This document shows positions 30,976 to 39,654 of a DNA stretch of 53,165 nt, piece after piece; the first letter of the stretch is position 1, and each line of letters starts with the position of its first letter. Source of the stretch: an uncultured Oscillospiraceae bacterium (lineage in GTDB: Bacteria > Bacillota > Clostridia > Oscillospirales > Oscillospiraceae); assembly GCA_948766235.1 (NCBI GenBank), contig CAQCFX010000007.1, forward strand, positions 1-53,165, read 5' to 3'. Position numbers and translations under genes: made by a program. Under the pieces are notes generated by a model. That model had not been told where the DNA came from. It did no database searches and saw only the letters and a list, made by a program, of their open reading frames with translations.

Positions 30976-32574
30976 CTATCGGTCCCACTTGGCGATGAGC
31001 GCCCGAATCTGGTCCTCGAACTTGCCCAGGTCCTTGTTGGAGCCGCCCTTGTTGTGGGCGATGACCTCCATGAGCTTCTGGCCCACGTCCTCCAGCCGCC
31101 GCCAGGCGGGAGAGCCGGCGTCCACATGGACAGGCGCTTTGTGCTCCAGAACGATGCCCGGGGCAATCATGCGGTTGTCCAGCAGGTCGTAGACCTCCTC
31201 ATAATTGGGGGAGTGGGCCTGGAAGCCCAGGTCGCGCAGCGTCTGGGCATAGGCCTCGGTGGTTTTGTGCTCCCCGTGGACCACGAATACATGGGTGGGC
31301 TTGGGGGCGTAGGCGTTGATCCAGCGCAGCAGGCCGTCCCGGTCGGCATGGGAGCTCAGGCCGTGGAAGCGGACGATGCGGGCGCGCACGGCGATCTCCT
31401 CGCCGAACAGCTTTACGTGGGACGCGCCGTCCAAAATGCGCCGGCCCAGGGAGCCGTCCGCCTGGTAGCCCACGAACAGGATGGTGCACTCCGGCCGCCA
31501 AAGGTTGTGCTTCAGGTGGTGGCGGATGCGCCCCGCGTCGCACATGCCGGAGGCGGAGATGATAACCTTGGGGCTGGGCTCGGTGTTCAGCGTGCGGGAT
31601 TCCTCGCTGCTCTCGGTGATGTTAAGGCCCGGGAAGCGGAACAGCGCGCCGCCCCGCAGATGCTCGATGGACTCCTCGTCCAGATAGCCCGTCAAGTCGC
31701 CGGAGAAGATTTCGGTGGCCGCCCCGGCCAGGGGGGAGTCCACATACACCTGAAAATCGGGGTTGCACTTCACCAAGCCCTGCTCCTTAATCTGGCGGAT
31801 GAAGTACAGCAGCTCCTGGGTGCGCCCCACGGCGAAGGAGGGAATCACCAGGTTGCCGCCTTTGGACAGGGTCTCCTCAATGACCTGAGCCAGCTCCACG
31901 GAATAGTTGGGCTTTTCCTTTACATTGTGCAGCCGGTCGCCGTAGGTGCTCTCGGTGACCACGTAGTCCGCGTCGGTGATGTACTGGGGGGCGCGGATGA
32001 TGGGGGTCTTGCGGTTGCCGATGTCGCCGGAGAAGACCACCTTGCGGGTGACGTCCTCCTCGGTGAGCCACATCTCCACACAGGCGGAGCCAAGCAGGTG
32101 GCCCGCGTCCACAAAGCGGATTTTGACGCCGTCGGAGATTTGCAGCTCCTGGCCGTATTCGCAGGTGACGATATGCCGCAGCGCCCGCTCCACGTCCACA
32201 ATGGTGTAAAGCGGCTCCACCGGCGCCTTGCCCGCCCGCTGGCCCTTTTGGTTTTCCCAGGCGGCGTCGCTCTCCTGGATGTGGGCGGAGTCCCGCAGCA
32301 TGATGTCCAGCAGCTGCGCCGTCAGCCGGGTGCAGTAGATGTTGCCCCGGAAGCCCTGTTTCACCAGCAAAGGGATGCGGCCGGAGTGGTCGATGTGGGC
32401 GTGGGTGACCACCACATCGTCAATGTAGGCGGCGGAAAAGTCCAGCTCTGCGTTGTCCTGTTCGTCCCGGCCCTGCTGAAGCCCGCAGTCCACCAAAACC
32501 TTGTGCCCGTTGACTTCTACGCAGTGGCAGCTGCCGGTGACAGCCTTGGCGGCGCCGAAAAAGGTCAATTTCAT
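30976..32574 (-). CDS. Metallo-beta-lactamase/beta-CASP family RNA hydrolase
   Basis: This 532-residue protein has an MBL domain with the HxHxDH motif in VVTHAHIDHSGRIP and VDAGHLLGSACVEMW, then a beta-CASP insertion (about 245-390, with YVDSPLAGAATEIF and IISASGMCDAGRIRHHL). It ends with an RMMBL-like segment (FHGLSSHADRDGLLRWIN and FVVHGE). This is the domain set of YSH1/CPSF-73-like ribonucleases. It would cut or trim RNA with two zinc ions. GGGGGTT precedes the ATG. It is transcribed divergently from the phosphorelay genes. The substrate RNA is unknown. Confidence 0.88.
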   Translation of the reverse strand: MKLTFFGAAKAVTGSCHCVEVNGHKVLVDCGLQQGRDEQDNAELDFSAAYIDDVVVTHAHIDHSGRIPLLVKQGFRGNIYCTRLTAQLLDIMLRDSAHIQESDAAWENQKGQRAGKAPVEPLYTIVDVERALRHIVTCEYGQELQISDGVKIRFVDAGHLLGSACVEMWLTEEDVTRKVVFSGDIGNRKTPIIRAPQYITDADYVVTESTYGDRLHNVKEKPNYSVELAQVIEETLSKGGNLVIPSFAVGRTQELLYFIRQIKEQGLVKCNPDFQVYVDSPLAGAATEIFSGDLTGYLDEESIEHLRGGALFRFPGLNITESSEESRTLNTEPSPKVIISASGMCDAGRIRHHLKHNLWRPECTILFVGYQADGSLGRRILDGASHVKLFGEEIAVRARIVRFHGLSSHADRDGLLRWINAYAPKPTHVFVVHGEHKTTEAYAQTLRDLGFQAHSPNYEEVYDLLDNRMIAPGIVLEHKAPVHVDAGSPAWRRLEDVGQKLMEVIAHNKGGSNKDLGKFEDQIRALIAKWDR

Positions 32575-32624
32575 GAAAAAGAACCCCCTGTTCTAAATAC
32601 TTGTTGTGTAGTTTCCATAAGTGC

Positions 32625-32653
32625 ATTGTATATCAGGCGGCGGGAAAAGTAAA
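32625..32653 (-). promoter_or_regulatory. Promoter of the beta-CASP hydrolase gene
   Basis: On the minus strand TTTACT (32653-32648), 17 bases, then TACAAT (32630-32625). An overlapping TGATATAC is an alternative -10. Confidence 0.5.
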
Positions 32654-32705
32654 GACCATTCCCACATAATTTCGACACAGAGATGGAGGAACAGCAAATC
32701 TGAAC

Positions 32706-32735
32706 TTGTGTTTTGCTATGGGGATGTGATATAAT
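32706..32735 (+). promoter_or_regulatory. Promoter of the phosphorelay operon
   Basis: TTGTGT (32706-32711), 18 bases, then consensus TATAAT (32730-32735) preceded by TGA, an extended -10. It gives a leader of about 80 bases. Confidence 0.65.
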
Positions 32736-32823
32736 CATTATAAAGTGCGCCCCTATACCCAATTTAATGGGTCCGGTTGAGAACGGCGGCGCGCGGCAGA
32801 TAGCGGATAAGGAGATGCTTGCC

Positions 32824-34935
32824 TTGGAGAGAGCTACAAATAAGCAGAAAATTCTCATCGTGGACGACTCGGAGATGAACCGGGCCATCCTGGCGGATAT
32901 GCTGGGCAACGAGTTCGACATCCTGGAGGCGGAGGACGGCAGCGAAGGGGTGGCCATGCTTCAGCGGCACAGCATGGAGATTTCGCTGGTGCTGCTGGAC
33001 ATTGTAATGCCGAAAATGGACGGCTTCGGCGTGCTGACCATGATGAACAAGTACCACTGGATTGAGGATATCCCGGTGATTATGATTTCGGCGGAGCGGG
33101 GCTCGTCCCACGTGGAGCGGGCCTTCGAGATGGGCATCACCGATTTTATCAGCCGGCCCTTTGACGCGCTTATCGTTCACCGCCGGGTGGTAAACACCAT
33201 TTTACTGTATGCCAAGCAGAAAAAGCTGATGTCGCTGGTGGCGGACCAGATTTATGAGAAGGAACACCGCAGCAGCCTGATGATTGACATACTCAGCCAT
33301 ATCGTGGAGTTCAGAAACGGGGAGAGCGGGATGCACGTGCGCCATGTGCACATCCTGACGGAGACGATGCTGACGGTGCTGGCGCGCAAGACGGACCGCT
33401 ACCACCTCACGCCCACGGATATCTCGGTCATCAGCACCGCCTCCGCCCTGCATGACATTGGCAAGATTGCCATCCCCGAGGAGATTTTGAATAAGCCGGG
33501 GAAGTTTACCCCCGAGGAGTTCGCCATCATGAAATCCCACTCCATGGTGGGGGCGGAAATGCTTGAAGGCCTGAGTGCCTACCAGGACGAGCCGCTGATG
33601 AAGGCCGCCTATGAAATTTGCCGCTGGCACCACGAGCGCTGGGACGGCAGAGGTTACCCCGACGGGCTGAAGGAGGATGAAATTCCCATCTCCGCCCAGA
33701 TTGTGGCGCTGGCCGATGTGTACGACGCGCTGACCAGCGAGCGGGTGTATAAGCCGGCGTTCAGCCACGAGAAGGCGGTGGAGATGATTCTCAACGGGGA
33801 GTGCGGCACCTTTAACCCCCTGCTGATGGACTGCCTGCGGGACTGCGCGGACGAGATTCAGACGGAGCTGGGCAATGACAACGCGCTGCGCCAGAACCAG
33901 CGGGAGATGCAGAATGTGGCCAGGGAGCTGCACAAGCACGAGGAGCTCACCGCCTCTGAGCGTACCCTGGAGCTTTTGGAGCACGAGCGGATGAAGTACA
34001 GCTTCTTTGCCGCCATGACGGAGGAAATTCAGTTTGAGTACACCGTGCAGCCCTCTATGGCCACGTTGTCCGCCTGGGGAGCGGAGCGGCTTGGGGTGGA
34101 CGAGATTATCATGGACCCGGAGCACAACGAGCAGGCGATGAAGCTGCTGGGGAGGGAAAACTGGCAGGGGCTGGCGGACGCCCTGCACGCCACCACGCCG
34201 GGCAATCCTGTGGTCACCTACGACTGCATGATTCATTATGACGACAGCGAGGCCCGCTGGACGCGGATCATCGCCCGGGCCACCTGGTCCTCCGACGAGC
34301 CGCCCCGGTACACCGGCGCCATCGGAAAGGCCATGGATATCCACGATTCCCGGACGCAGATGGACAATCTGGAGCGTATGGCCACCCACGACGCCATGAC
34401 CGGCCTTCTCAACCACGCCACCGCCAAAAAGCGGGTGCTGGAGCGGCTGAAGGAGCGGCCCGACGGAAAGTACGCCCTGGTGATTTTCGACCTGGACCAC
34501 TTCAAGCAGGCCAACGATACGTATGGACATATGTTTGGCGACCGGGTGCTGATTCACGTGGCCAACAAGCTGCGCCAAAGCATTCGGGACGGGGATATTG
34601 CCGCCCGGGTGGGCGGGGACGAGTTCCTGATTTTCCTGGAGTGCAAGATGGAGATTGAGCCGGCGGTGGAGCGCATTTACTCCGCGCTGACGGGGCGCTT
34701 TGAGAATTTCCCCATTTCCGTGAGCATGGGCGTGGCCGCGATTGAGTCGGTGGGCGCCGATTACAACGCGCTGTTCCAGGCGGCGGACAGGGCGCTGTAC
34801 ACCGTCAAACGGTCCGGCCGGGGGTATTTCCGTTTTTACGACGACAGCATGGAAAACACCCTGTCCGCCATTTCGCCCATTGACGGCGGACAGGAAGCGC
34901 CCCCGTCCGCGCAGACTGAAAAAGGAGAGTGCTGA
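32824..34935 (+). CDS. Response regulator with REC, HD-GYP, PAS-like and GGDEF domains
   Basis: This 703-residue cytoplasmic protein can in principle make and break cyclic-di-GMP. The REC domain (1-125) has acidic pair DD14-15 and phospho-acceptor Asp59 in LLDIVMPKMDG. HD-GYP (about 160-350) shows HD at 210-211 (ALHDIGKIAIP) and GYP at 277-279 (HHERWDGRGYPDG). A PAS-like domain covers about 390-520. GGDEF (597-601) is intact with the inhibitory RxxD at 588-591. I prefer TTG 32824 because AAGGAG is 9 bases upstream; ATG 32815 lies directly on the SD. An HPt gene and hybrid kinase follow. Confidence 0.9.
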   Translation: MERATNKQKILIVDDSEMNRAILADMLGNEFDILEAEDGSEGVAMLQRHSMEISLVLLDIVMPKMDGFGVLTMMNKYHWIEDIPVIMISAERGSSHVERAFEMGITDFISRPFDALIVHRRVVNTILLYAKQKKLMSLVADQIYEKEHRSSLMIDILSHIVEFRNGESGMHVRHVHILTETMLTVLARKTDRYHLTPTDISVISTASALHDIGKIAIPEEILNKPGKFTPEEFAIMKSHSMVGAEMLEGLSAYQDEPLMKAAYEICRWHHERWDGRGYPDGLKEDEIPISAQIVALADVYDALTSERVYKPAFSHEKAVEMILNGECGTFNPLLMDCLRDCADEIQTELGNDNALRQNQREMQNVARELHKHEELTASERTLELLEHERMKYSFFAAMTEEIQFEYTVQPSMATLSAWGAERLGVDEIIMDPEHNEQAMKLLGRENWQGLADALHATTPGNPVVTYDCMIHYDDSEARWTRIIARATWSSDEPPRYTGAIGKAMDIHDSRTQMDNLERMATHDAMTGLLNHATAKKRVLERLKERPDGKYALVIFDLDHFKQANDTYGHMFGDRVLIHVANKLRQSIRDGDIAARVGGDEFLIFLECKMEIEPAVERIYSALTGRFENFPISVSMGVAAIESVGADYNALFQAADRALYTVKRSGRGYFRFYDDSMENTLSAISPIDGGQEAPPSAQTEKGEC

Positions 34936-34936
34936 T

Positions 34937-35305
34937 ATGACGCTGAAAGAGTGCTACGCCGCCCTGGGCGGGGATTACGACGAGGCGATTGGCCGCCTGC
35001 GCAGCGAGCGGCTGGTGCAGAAGTTTGTGCTGAAGTTTTTAGACGACGGCAGCTATGACCTGCTGTGCCGTTCTTTGGAGGGAGGGAACCAGGAGGAAGC
35101 TTTCCGGGCGGCGCACACCATTAAGGGGGTGTGCTCCAATCTGGCGTTTACGAAGCTGCTCGACTCCAGCAGCCGGCTGACCGAGCTGCTGCGGGAGGGC
35201 GGCGGAGACCCGGAGGAGGTTGGGAAGCTGTTTGAACAGGTGCAGGAGGATTACCGGCGCGCGGCCCAAGCCATCCAAAGCTTTCGCGAGGAGGCTGAGG
35301 CATGA
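34937..35305 (+). CDS. HPt (histidine phosphotransfer) domain protein
   Basis: This single-domain, helical protein of 122 residues has the phosphotransfer histidine at residue 60 in FRAAHTIKGVCSNLAF, the HPt consensus. It starts 1 base after the upstream regulator's stop and overlaps the kinase by 4 bases. It would shuttle phosphate from the hybrid kinase receivers to the REC domain of the HD-GYP/GGDEF protein. AAAGGAGAG precedes the ATG. Confidence 0.88.
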   Translation: MTLKECYAALGGDYDEAIGRLRSERLVQKFVLKFLDDGSYDLLCRSLEGGNQEEAFRAAHTIKGVCSNLAFTKLLDSSSRLTELLREGGGDPEEVGKLFEQVQEDYRRAAQAIQSFREEAEA

Positions 35306-37878
35306 AAAATAAGACGACGCGATTCCTGATCACCAGCTTGATCGGAGTGGCGCTGCTGTGTGTCTTCGTCTTCGCCTTTTTTGCCATCCACATGAGCCAT
35401 CAAAGCTCCCGCACCATCAACGAGGTGGGCACCCTTTATATGTCCAGCATGAGCCAGCAGATTTCCGTCCATTTCGAGAGCATCATCAATTTGCGGCTGG
35501 AGCAGCTGGAGGTGCTGGCGGACACCATTCCCTCCGACGAGGTGCACCGAAACCAGGCGCTGCAGGAGAAGCTCATCAGCGGCGCTGAGGCTCGGGACTT
35601 CAGCTACCTGGCCTTTTACCACAACGATGGGACGGTGGAGATGCTTTACGGCCCTCAGCTCACCATTACCGACCCGGAGCCCTTTTTGGAGTCTCTGCGC
35701 AGCGACGAAAAAAAGGCGGCTATCGGCACCAATCCCAGGGGAGAAAAGGTGGTTGTGCTGGGGGTGCCCTCCCCCCATGAGACAACTGCGGAGCACGACT
35801 GTGCTGCCCTGGTGGCCGGGCTGCCGGTGACATACATCAGCAGCAACCTCTCCCTGGAGGAAAACAGCGAGCGGGCCTATTCCTTTATCATCCGCCGGGA
35901 CGGCTCTTTTGTCATCCGCAGCAACGACGCTTACCGCAACAACTATTTTGAGCGGGTTCGGGTTCTCTATGAGGACGTAAACGGCATGAGCGCGGAGCAG
36001 TATCTGGAGGAGCTGGAGGAGGCCATGCGAACGGGCCGGGATTACTCCAACGAGTTCACCATGGGCGGGGAGCGGTATCACCTGTACTGCACCTGCCTGC
36101 CCTATTCCGAGTGGTATCTCATCACCTTCCTGCCCTATGGCGCCATGGATACCATTGTCAGCGGCTTCAGCCGGGAGTGGGGGACCATGACAGTGGTCAG
36201 CGCAATCGTTGTGCTCTCCGCCCTGCTGCTGGTGTTTTTCAAGTACTTCGGCCTTACCCGGCAGCAGCTGCGGGAGGTGGAGGCGGCCCGGTCCGCGGCG
36301 GAGGCGGCGCAGAAGGAGGCCGAGCACGCCAACCGGGCCAAGAGCGAGTTTTTGTCCAACATGAGCCACGATATCCGCACGCCCATGAACGCCATTGTGG
36401 GCATGACCGCCATCGCCACCGCCAATCTGAAGGACAGCCAGCAGGTGCAGCACTGCCTGAAGAAGATTACCCTGTCCAGCAAGCATCTGCTGGGGCTTAT
36501 CAACGATGTGCTGGATATGTCCAAGATTGAGAGCGGGAAAATGACGCTGAACATGGACCAGGTGTCCCTGCGGGAGGTGGTGGACGGCATCGTGTCCATC
36601 TGCCAGCCCCAGGTGAAGGCCAAGCAGCAGCAGTTCGACGTGTTTATCCATGATATTTCCACCGAGGAGGTGCTGTGCGACAGCGTGCGCCTCAACCAGG
36701 TGCTGCTCAACCTGCTGTCCAACGCCATTAAGTTCACCCCGGAGGGCGGAGAAATCCACATGGCCCTGGGTGAGGAGGAGTCCCCCAAGGGGGAGGGCTA
36801 CGTGCGCGTGTGCATTCAGGTGAGGGACAACGGGATTGGAATGTCCAAGGAGTTTATGAACCACATTTTCGATTCCTTTGCCCGGGAGGACAGCGCCCGC
36901 GTCCACCGCACCGAGGGCACCGGCCTGGGTATGGCCATCGCCAAATTTATTGTGGTGGACGCCATGGGAGGCGCCATTGACGTAAAGAGCGAGCAGGGCA
37001 AGGGAACGGAGTTTAACGTCACCCTGGACCTGGAGAAAGCCCTGACCATAGAGGAGGACATGATTCTCCCCAACTGGAATATGCTGGTGGTGGACGACGA
37101 CCGGCAGCTGTGCGAATCCACGGTGGCGGCGCTCAGCTCCATCGGCGTGAACGCCGAGTGGACCCTGGACGGAGAGAGCGCCCTGACTATGGTGGTGCAG
37201 CGGCACCGCCGGGGAGATGGATATCAGATTATCCTGCTGGACTGGAAGCTGCCCGGCATAGACGGGATTGCCACCGCCCGGCACATCCGCCAGGAGCTGG
37301 GGGAGGACGTGCCCATCCTGCTGATTTCCGCCTACGACTGGGGGGAGATTGAGGCCGAGGCCAAAAGCGCCGGCATTACCGGCTTTATTTCCAAGCCGCT
37401 GTTCAAGTCCACCCTGTTTAACTCTCTGCGGCAGTTTGCCGAGGGAGAGCAAGAGGAGAAGGAGGAAAAACGCCGCAGCGAGGCCAGCCGAAACCTGGAG
37501 GGGCGGCGCATCCTGGTGGCCGAGGACAACGAGCTCAACTGGGAGATTGCCTTCGAGCTGCTCAGCGCCGAGGGATTGGTGCTGGAGTGGGCGGAAAACG
37601 GCCAGATTTGCGTGGAAAAGCTGCTGGCCGCGCCGGCGGGGTACTATGACGCGGTGCTGATGGACGTGCGTATGCCCGTGATGGGCGGATACGAGGCCAC
37701 CCAGGTCATCCGCAGCCTGGACCACCCGGACCATGACCTGCCCATCATCGCTATGACCGCCGACGCCTTTGCGGAGGACGTAAAGCGCAGCCTGGAGTGC
37801 GGCATGAACGCCCACGTGGCCAAGCCCATTGACGTGCGGGAGGTTATGCACCTGCTGGACAAGTACATTAACGCCTGA
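35302..37878 (+). CDS. Membrane hybrid histidine kinase with two receiver domains
   Basis: This protein has 858 residues. The first span is at about 9-29 and the second at about 296-317, flanking a 265-residue extracellular sensor of dCache-like size. A coiled linker leads to HisKA with His356 (SHDIRTPMNAIVGM), then HATPase with N box LNLLSNAIKFTPEGG, DNGIGM and GTGLGMAIAKF. REC1 has Asp647 (ILLDWKLPG) and REC2 has Asp788 (VLMDVRMPVMGG). It has no HPt domain of its own, which the preceding gene supplies. The ligand is unknown. A strong terminator closes the three-gene operon. Confidence 0.92.
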   Translation: MKNKTTRFLITSLIGVALLCVFVFAFFAIHMSHQSSRTINEVGTLYMSSMSQQISVHFESIINLRLEQLEVLADTIPSDEVHRNQALQEKLISGAEARDFSYLAFYHNDGTVEMLYGPQLTITDPEPFLESLRSDEKKAAIGTNPRGEKVVVLGVPSPHETTAEHDCAALVAGLPVTYISSNLSLEENSERAYSFIIRRDGSFVIRSNDAYRNNYFERVRVLYEDVNGMSAEQYLEELEEAMRTGRDYSNEFTMGGERYHLYCTCLPYSEWYLITFLPYGAMDTIVSGFSREWGTMTVVSAIVVLSALLLVFFKYFGLTRQQLREVEAARSAAEAAQKEAEHANRAKSEFLSNMSHDIRTPMNAIVGMTAIATANLKDSQQVQHCLKKITLSSKHLLGLINDVLDMSKIESGKMTLNMDQVSLREVVDGIVSICQPQVKAKQQQFDVFIHDISTEEVLCDSVRLNQVLLNLLSNAIKFTPEGGEIHMALGEEESPKGEGYVRVCIQVRDNGIGMSKEFMNHIFDSFAREDSARVHRTEGTGLGMAIAKFIVVDAMGGAIDVKSEQGKGTEFNVTLDLEKALTIEEDMILPNWNMLVVDDDRQLCESTVAALSSIGVNAEWTLDGESALTMVVQRHRRGDGYQIILLDWKLPGIDGIATARHIRQELGEDVPILLISAYDWGEIEAEAKSAGITGFISKPLFKSTLFNSLRQFAEGEQEEKEEKRRSEASRNLEGRRILVAEDNELNWEIAFELLSAEGLVLEWAENGQICVEKLLAAPAGYYDAVLMDVRMPVMGGYEATQVIRSLDHPDHDLPIIAMTADAFAEDVKRSLECGMNAHVAKPIDVREVMHLLDKYINA

Positions 37879-37881
37879 GCA

Positions 37882-37915
37882 GAGTCCCCGCCTTCACGGC
37901 GGGGACTCTTTATTT
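37882..37915 (+). terminator. Terminator of the phosphorelay operon
   Basis: GAGTCCCCGCC (37882-37892) pairs with GGCGGGGACTC (37898-37908) around a TTCAC loop, followed by TTTATTT. A textbook intrinsic terminator. Confidence 0.9.
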
Positions 37916-38116
37916 AAAGTTCGTGGAATGTGTTGAGGCTGGCGTGAGGGCGGCGGAGCGCGGCTGAGAGCGACCGGCTTCGACAGAATCTGTTAAGATA
38001 AGGAATTGGGACCTTAAATTTCAAATATAAAAAGGGAGTGCCGCAAAAGCCTAAAAGTTTGGGCTTTACAACGGCTTTTTAGGTAATTTCGGTTAAGCGC
38101 GGGAAGAAAAAAGGGG
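37916..38116 (+). other. Gap with one terminator-like stem-loop
   Basis: No gene is seen. GCCG (38040-38043) pairs with CGGC (38072-38075), enclosing AAAGCC/GGCTTT (38046-38051 with 38062-38067), and is followed directly by TTTTT (38076-38080). This could be a second terminator or the end of an unlisted small RNA. No convincing promoter upstream of it was found. Confidence 0.4.
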
Positions 38117-38145
38117 TTGCATCTCCAAAAACACCGTGGTATAAT
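38117..38145 (+). promoter_or_regulatory. Sigma-A promoter of the flagellar operon
   Basis: TTGCAT (38117-38122), 17 bases, then TATAAT (38140-38145) preceded by TGG. This is a housekeeping rather than a sigma-D promoter for the early flagellar genes. Confidence 0.75.
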
Positions 38146-38330
38146 AAAGTGCTGTTATAGGGCAGAGTGGACTGGTGTGTTCTGCCAAGGCTTGAGGCCG
38201 CTCGAGCGCGCGGCCTGCGCGGTGATTACAGGGGTTTGCGCGTTTTCCAAACTATGATGTATGTTCCGCGCGGCGGGCACATAGTATTCATGATGTGCGC
38301 CGCAGCCGGCAAATACAGGAGGGCTGAACG
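38146..38330 (+). promoter_or_regulatory. Structured leader of the flagellar operon
   Basis: Three stem-loops lie between the promoter and flgB. GGCAGA/TCTGCC is at 38161-38186, AGGCCGC/GCGGCCT at 38195-38216, and a long arm GCGGCGGGCACAT with ATGTGCGCCGC at 38270-38303 sits just before the flgB SD. None has a T-tract. I found no match to the cyclic-di-GMP riboswitch consensus. Confidence 0.45.
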
Positions 38331-38729
38331 ATGGATTTTTTGACAAGCAATTCTCAGCTTCTGCTGGAGAAATCCATGGGATTTCTCTGGACCAAGCAGG
38401 CGGCGATTCTGGATAATATCGCTAACGCAGAGACGCCCAACTATAAAGCAAAGGTGGTCACCTTTGAGGATACTGTGCGGGAAAAGCTGGAGCAGGCGGC
38501 CGCCCCGGTCCAGGGAGGCGCCGCGGTGAAGCAGTCGGTGCGGGAGGTGCTGGAGAGCGCCGAGCCCTATGTGTTTGAGGCGCAGGAGCAGACCCGCATG
38601 GACGACAACGGCGTGAACGTCACCGATCAGATGATTGAGATGATTCGCAACGCCTATCAGCAGCAGTACGTCTATCAGGCCATCAACAAGCACTATTCCA
38701 TTCTGCGCATGGCTGTGCGCGGGCAGTGA
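38331..38729 (+). CDS. flgB: Flagellar basal-body rod protein FlgB
   Basis: This 132-residue proximal rod protein has AAILDNIANAETPNYKAKVVTFEDTVRE, the conserved N-terminal rod motif, and a C-terminal helix NVTDQMIEMIRNAYQQQYVYQAINKHYSILRMAV. It builds the rod between the MS ring and the hook. It is the first gene of the flagellar operon. AGGAGGG precedes the ATG. Confidence 0.93.
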   Translation: MDFLTSNSQLLLEKSMGFLWTKQAAILDNIANAETPNYKAKVVTFEDTVREKLEQAAAPVQGGAAVKQSVREVLESAEPYVFEAQEQTRMDDNGVNVTDQMIEMIRNAYQQQYVYQAINKHYSILRMAVRGQ

Positions 38730-38747
38730 TAAGGGAGGCTGTATACC

Positions 38748-39218
38748 ATGGGATTCATGAATACAATTAACATTGTAGGCTCCGGCCTCACCGCCCAGCA
38801 GCTGCGGCTGGACATCGTGGCGGAGAACGTGACTAATTCCCAGACCACCCGGGTGGAGAACGGCGAGGGGGCCTACCGCCGGAAGATGGTGGTGTTTGAG
38901 GCCGTCAGCGGCCGGGACAGCTTCCGGGACGTGATGGCCCGGGCCATGGGAAGCACGACGGTGTCCAACAGCGGCGTCTCCCCCAACGCGGGCGGCGTGA
39001 TTGTCACCGAAATCCGGGAGGACGAGTCGCCCATGAAGATTGTCTACGACCCCACCCATCCCGACGCGGACGAGGACGGCTATTTGGAAATGCCGAACGT
39101 GGATATGGTGAAGGAGATTGCCGACGCCATGGCCGCCACCCGGGCTTTCGCCTCCAACGTCACCGCGTTTAATACGCTCAAGTCCGTCATCTCCAGCGGC
39201 CTGGAGATTGGCAGGTAA
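38748..39218 (+). CDS. flgC: Flagellar basal-body rod protein FlgC
   Basis: This rod protein of 156 residues has N-terminal SGLTAQQLRLDIVAENVTNSQTTRVENGEGAYRRK, then GVIVTEIREDESPMKIVYDPTHPDADEDGYLEMPNVDMVKEIADAMAATRAFASNVTAFNTLK, which is close to the FlgC consensus throughout. It continues the proximal rod from FlgB. AGGGAGG precedes the ATG and fliE follows. Confidence 0.94.
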   Translation: MGFMNTINIVGSGLTAQQLRLDIVAENVTNSQTTRVENGEGAYRRKMVVFEAVSGRDSFRDVMARAMGSTTVSNSGVSPNAGGVIVTEIREDESPMKIVYDPTHPDADEDGYLEMPNVDMVKEIADAMAATRAFASNVTAFNTLKSVISSGLEIGR

Positions 39219-39250
39219 CGCACCCTAATACATAAAGGAGAGAATTCGCC

Positions 39251-39604
39251 ATGAGCACAGGTTTTGAGGGCATTAACCCTGTGAGCGCGGGCATCACCGG
39301 CATCACCAGTTCCATTCAGAAGATTCTGCCTCCCGTCCAAGGGGAGCAGGAGGGCAAGGCTGTCGGCCTGGATGAGGTGAAGGACAGCGCTTTCGGCTCC
39401 CTGTTCGGCTCCCTGATTCAGAATGTGAAGGACACCGACGCGGAGTTTACCCAGGCGCAGTATCTGCTGGCCACCGGCCAGCTGGACAATCCCGCTCAGC
39501 TGAATATCGCGGCATATAAAAACGAAATCGCGGTGGATTTGCTGATCCAGATGCGCAACCGGGCGTTGGACGCCTATAACGAGCTGAAGAATATGAACGT
39601 CTAA
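39251..39604 (+). CDS. fliE: Flagellar hook-basal body protein FliE
   Basis: This 117-residue protein has the FliE C-terminal signature FTQAQYLLATGQLDNPAQLNIAAYKNEIAVDLLIQMRNRALDAYNELKNMNV. FliE joins the MS ring to the rod. Its N-terminal 40 residues are poorly conserved, as usual. AAAGGAGAG precedes the ATG. Confidence 0.93.
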   Translation: MSTGFEGINPVSAGITGITSSIQKILPPVQGEQEGKAVGLDEVKDSAFGSLFGSLIQNVKDTDAEFTQAQYLLATGQLDNPAQLNIAAYKNEIAVDLLIQMRNRALDAYNELKNMNV

Positions 39605-39654
39605 CGCGGGGTTCACGAATTCGGTAAGAACGCGGAGAGCGGGGTCGATGGTAC

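Noticed and set aside
35251..37851. 866-codon open frame on the minus strand opposite the hybrid kinase
   Set aside because: It is an antisense shadow of a GC-rich coding frame. Its translation is His/Gly/Leu/Val-rich low complexity with no domain, whereas the plus frame has complete kinase and receiver motifs.
38146..38330. Cyclic-di-GMP riboswitch before flgB
   Set aside because: I looked for the conserved GCAAA/GACGCAAAGCC core and GGUUACCG-type segments of class I and found none, nor a convincing class II fold.
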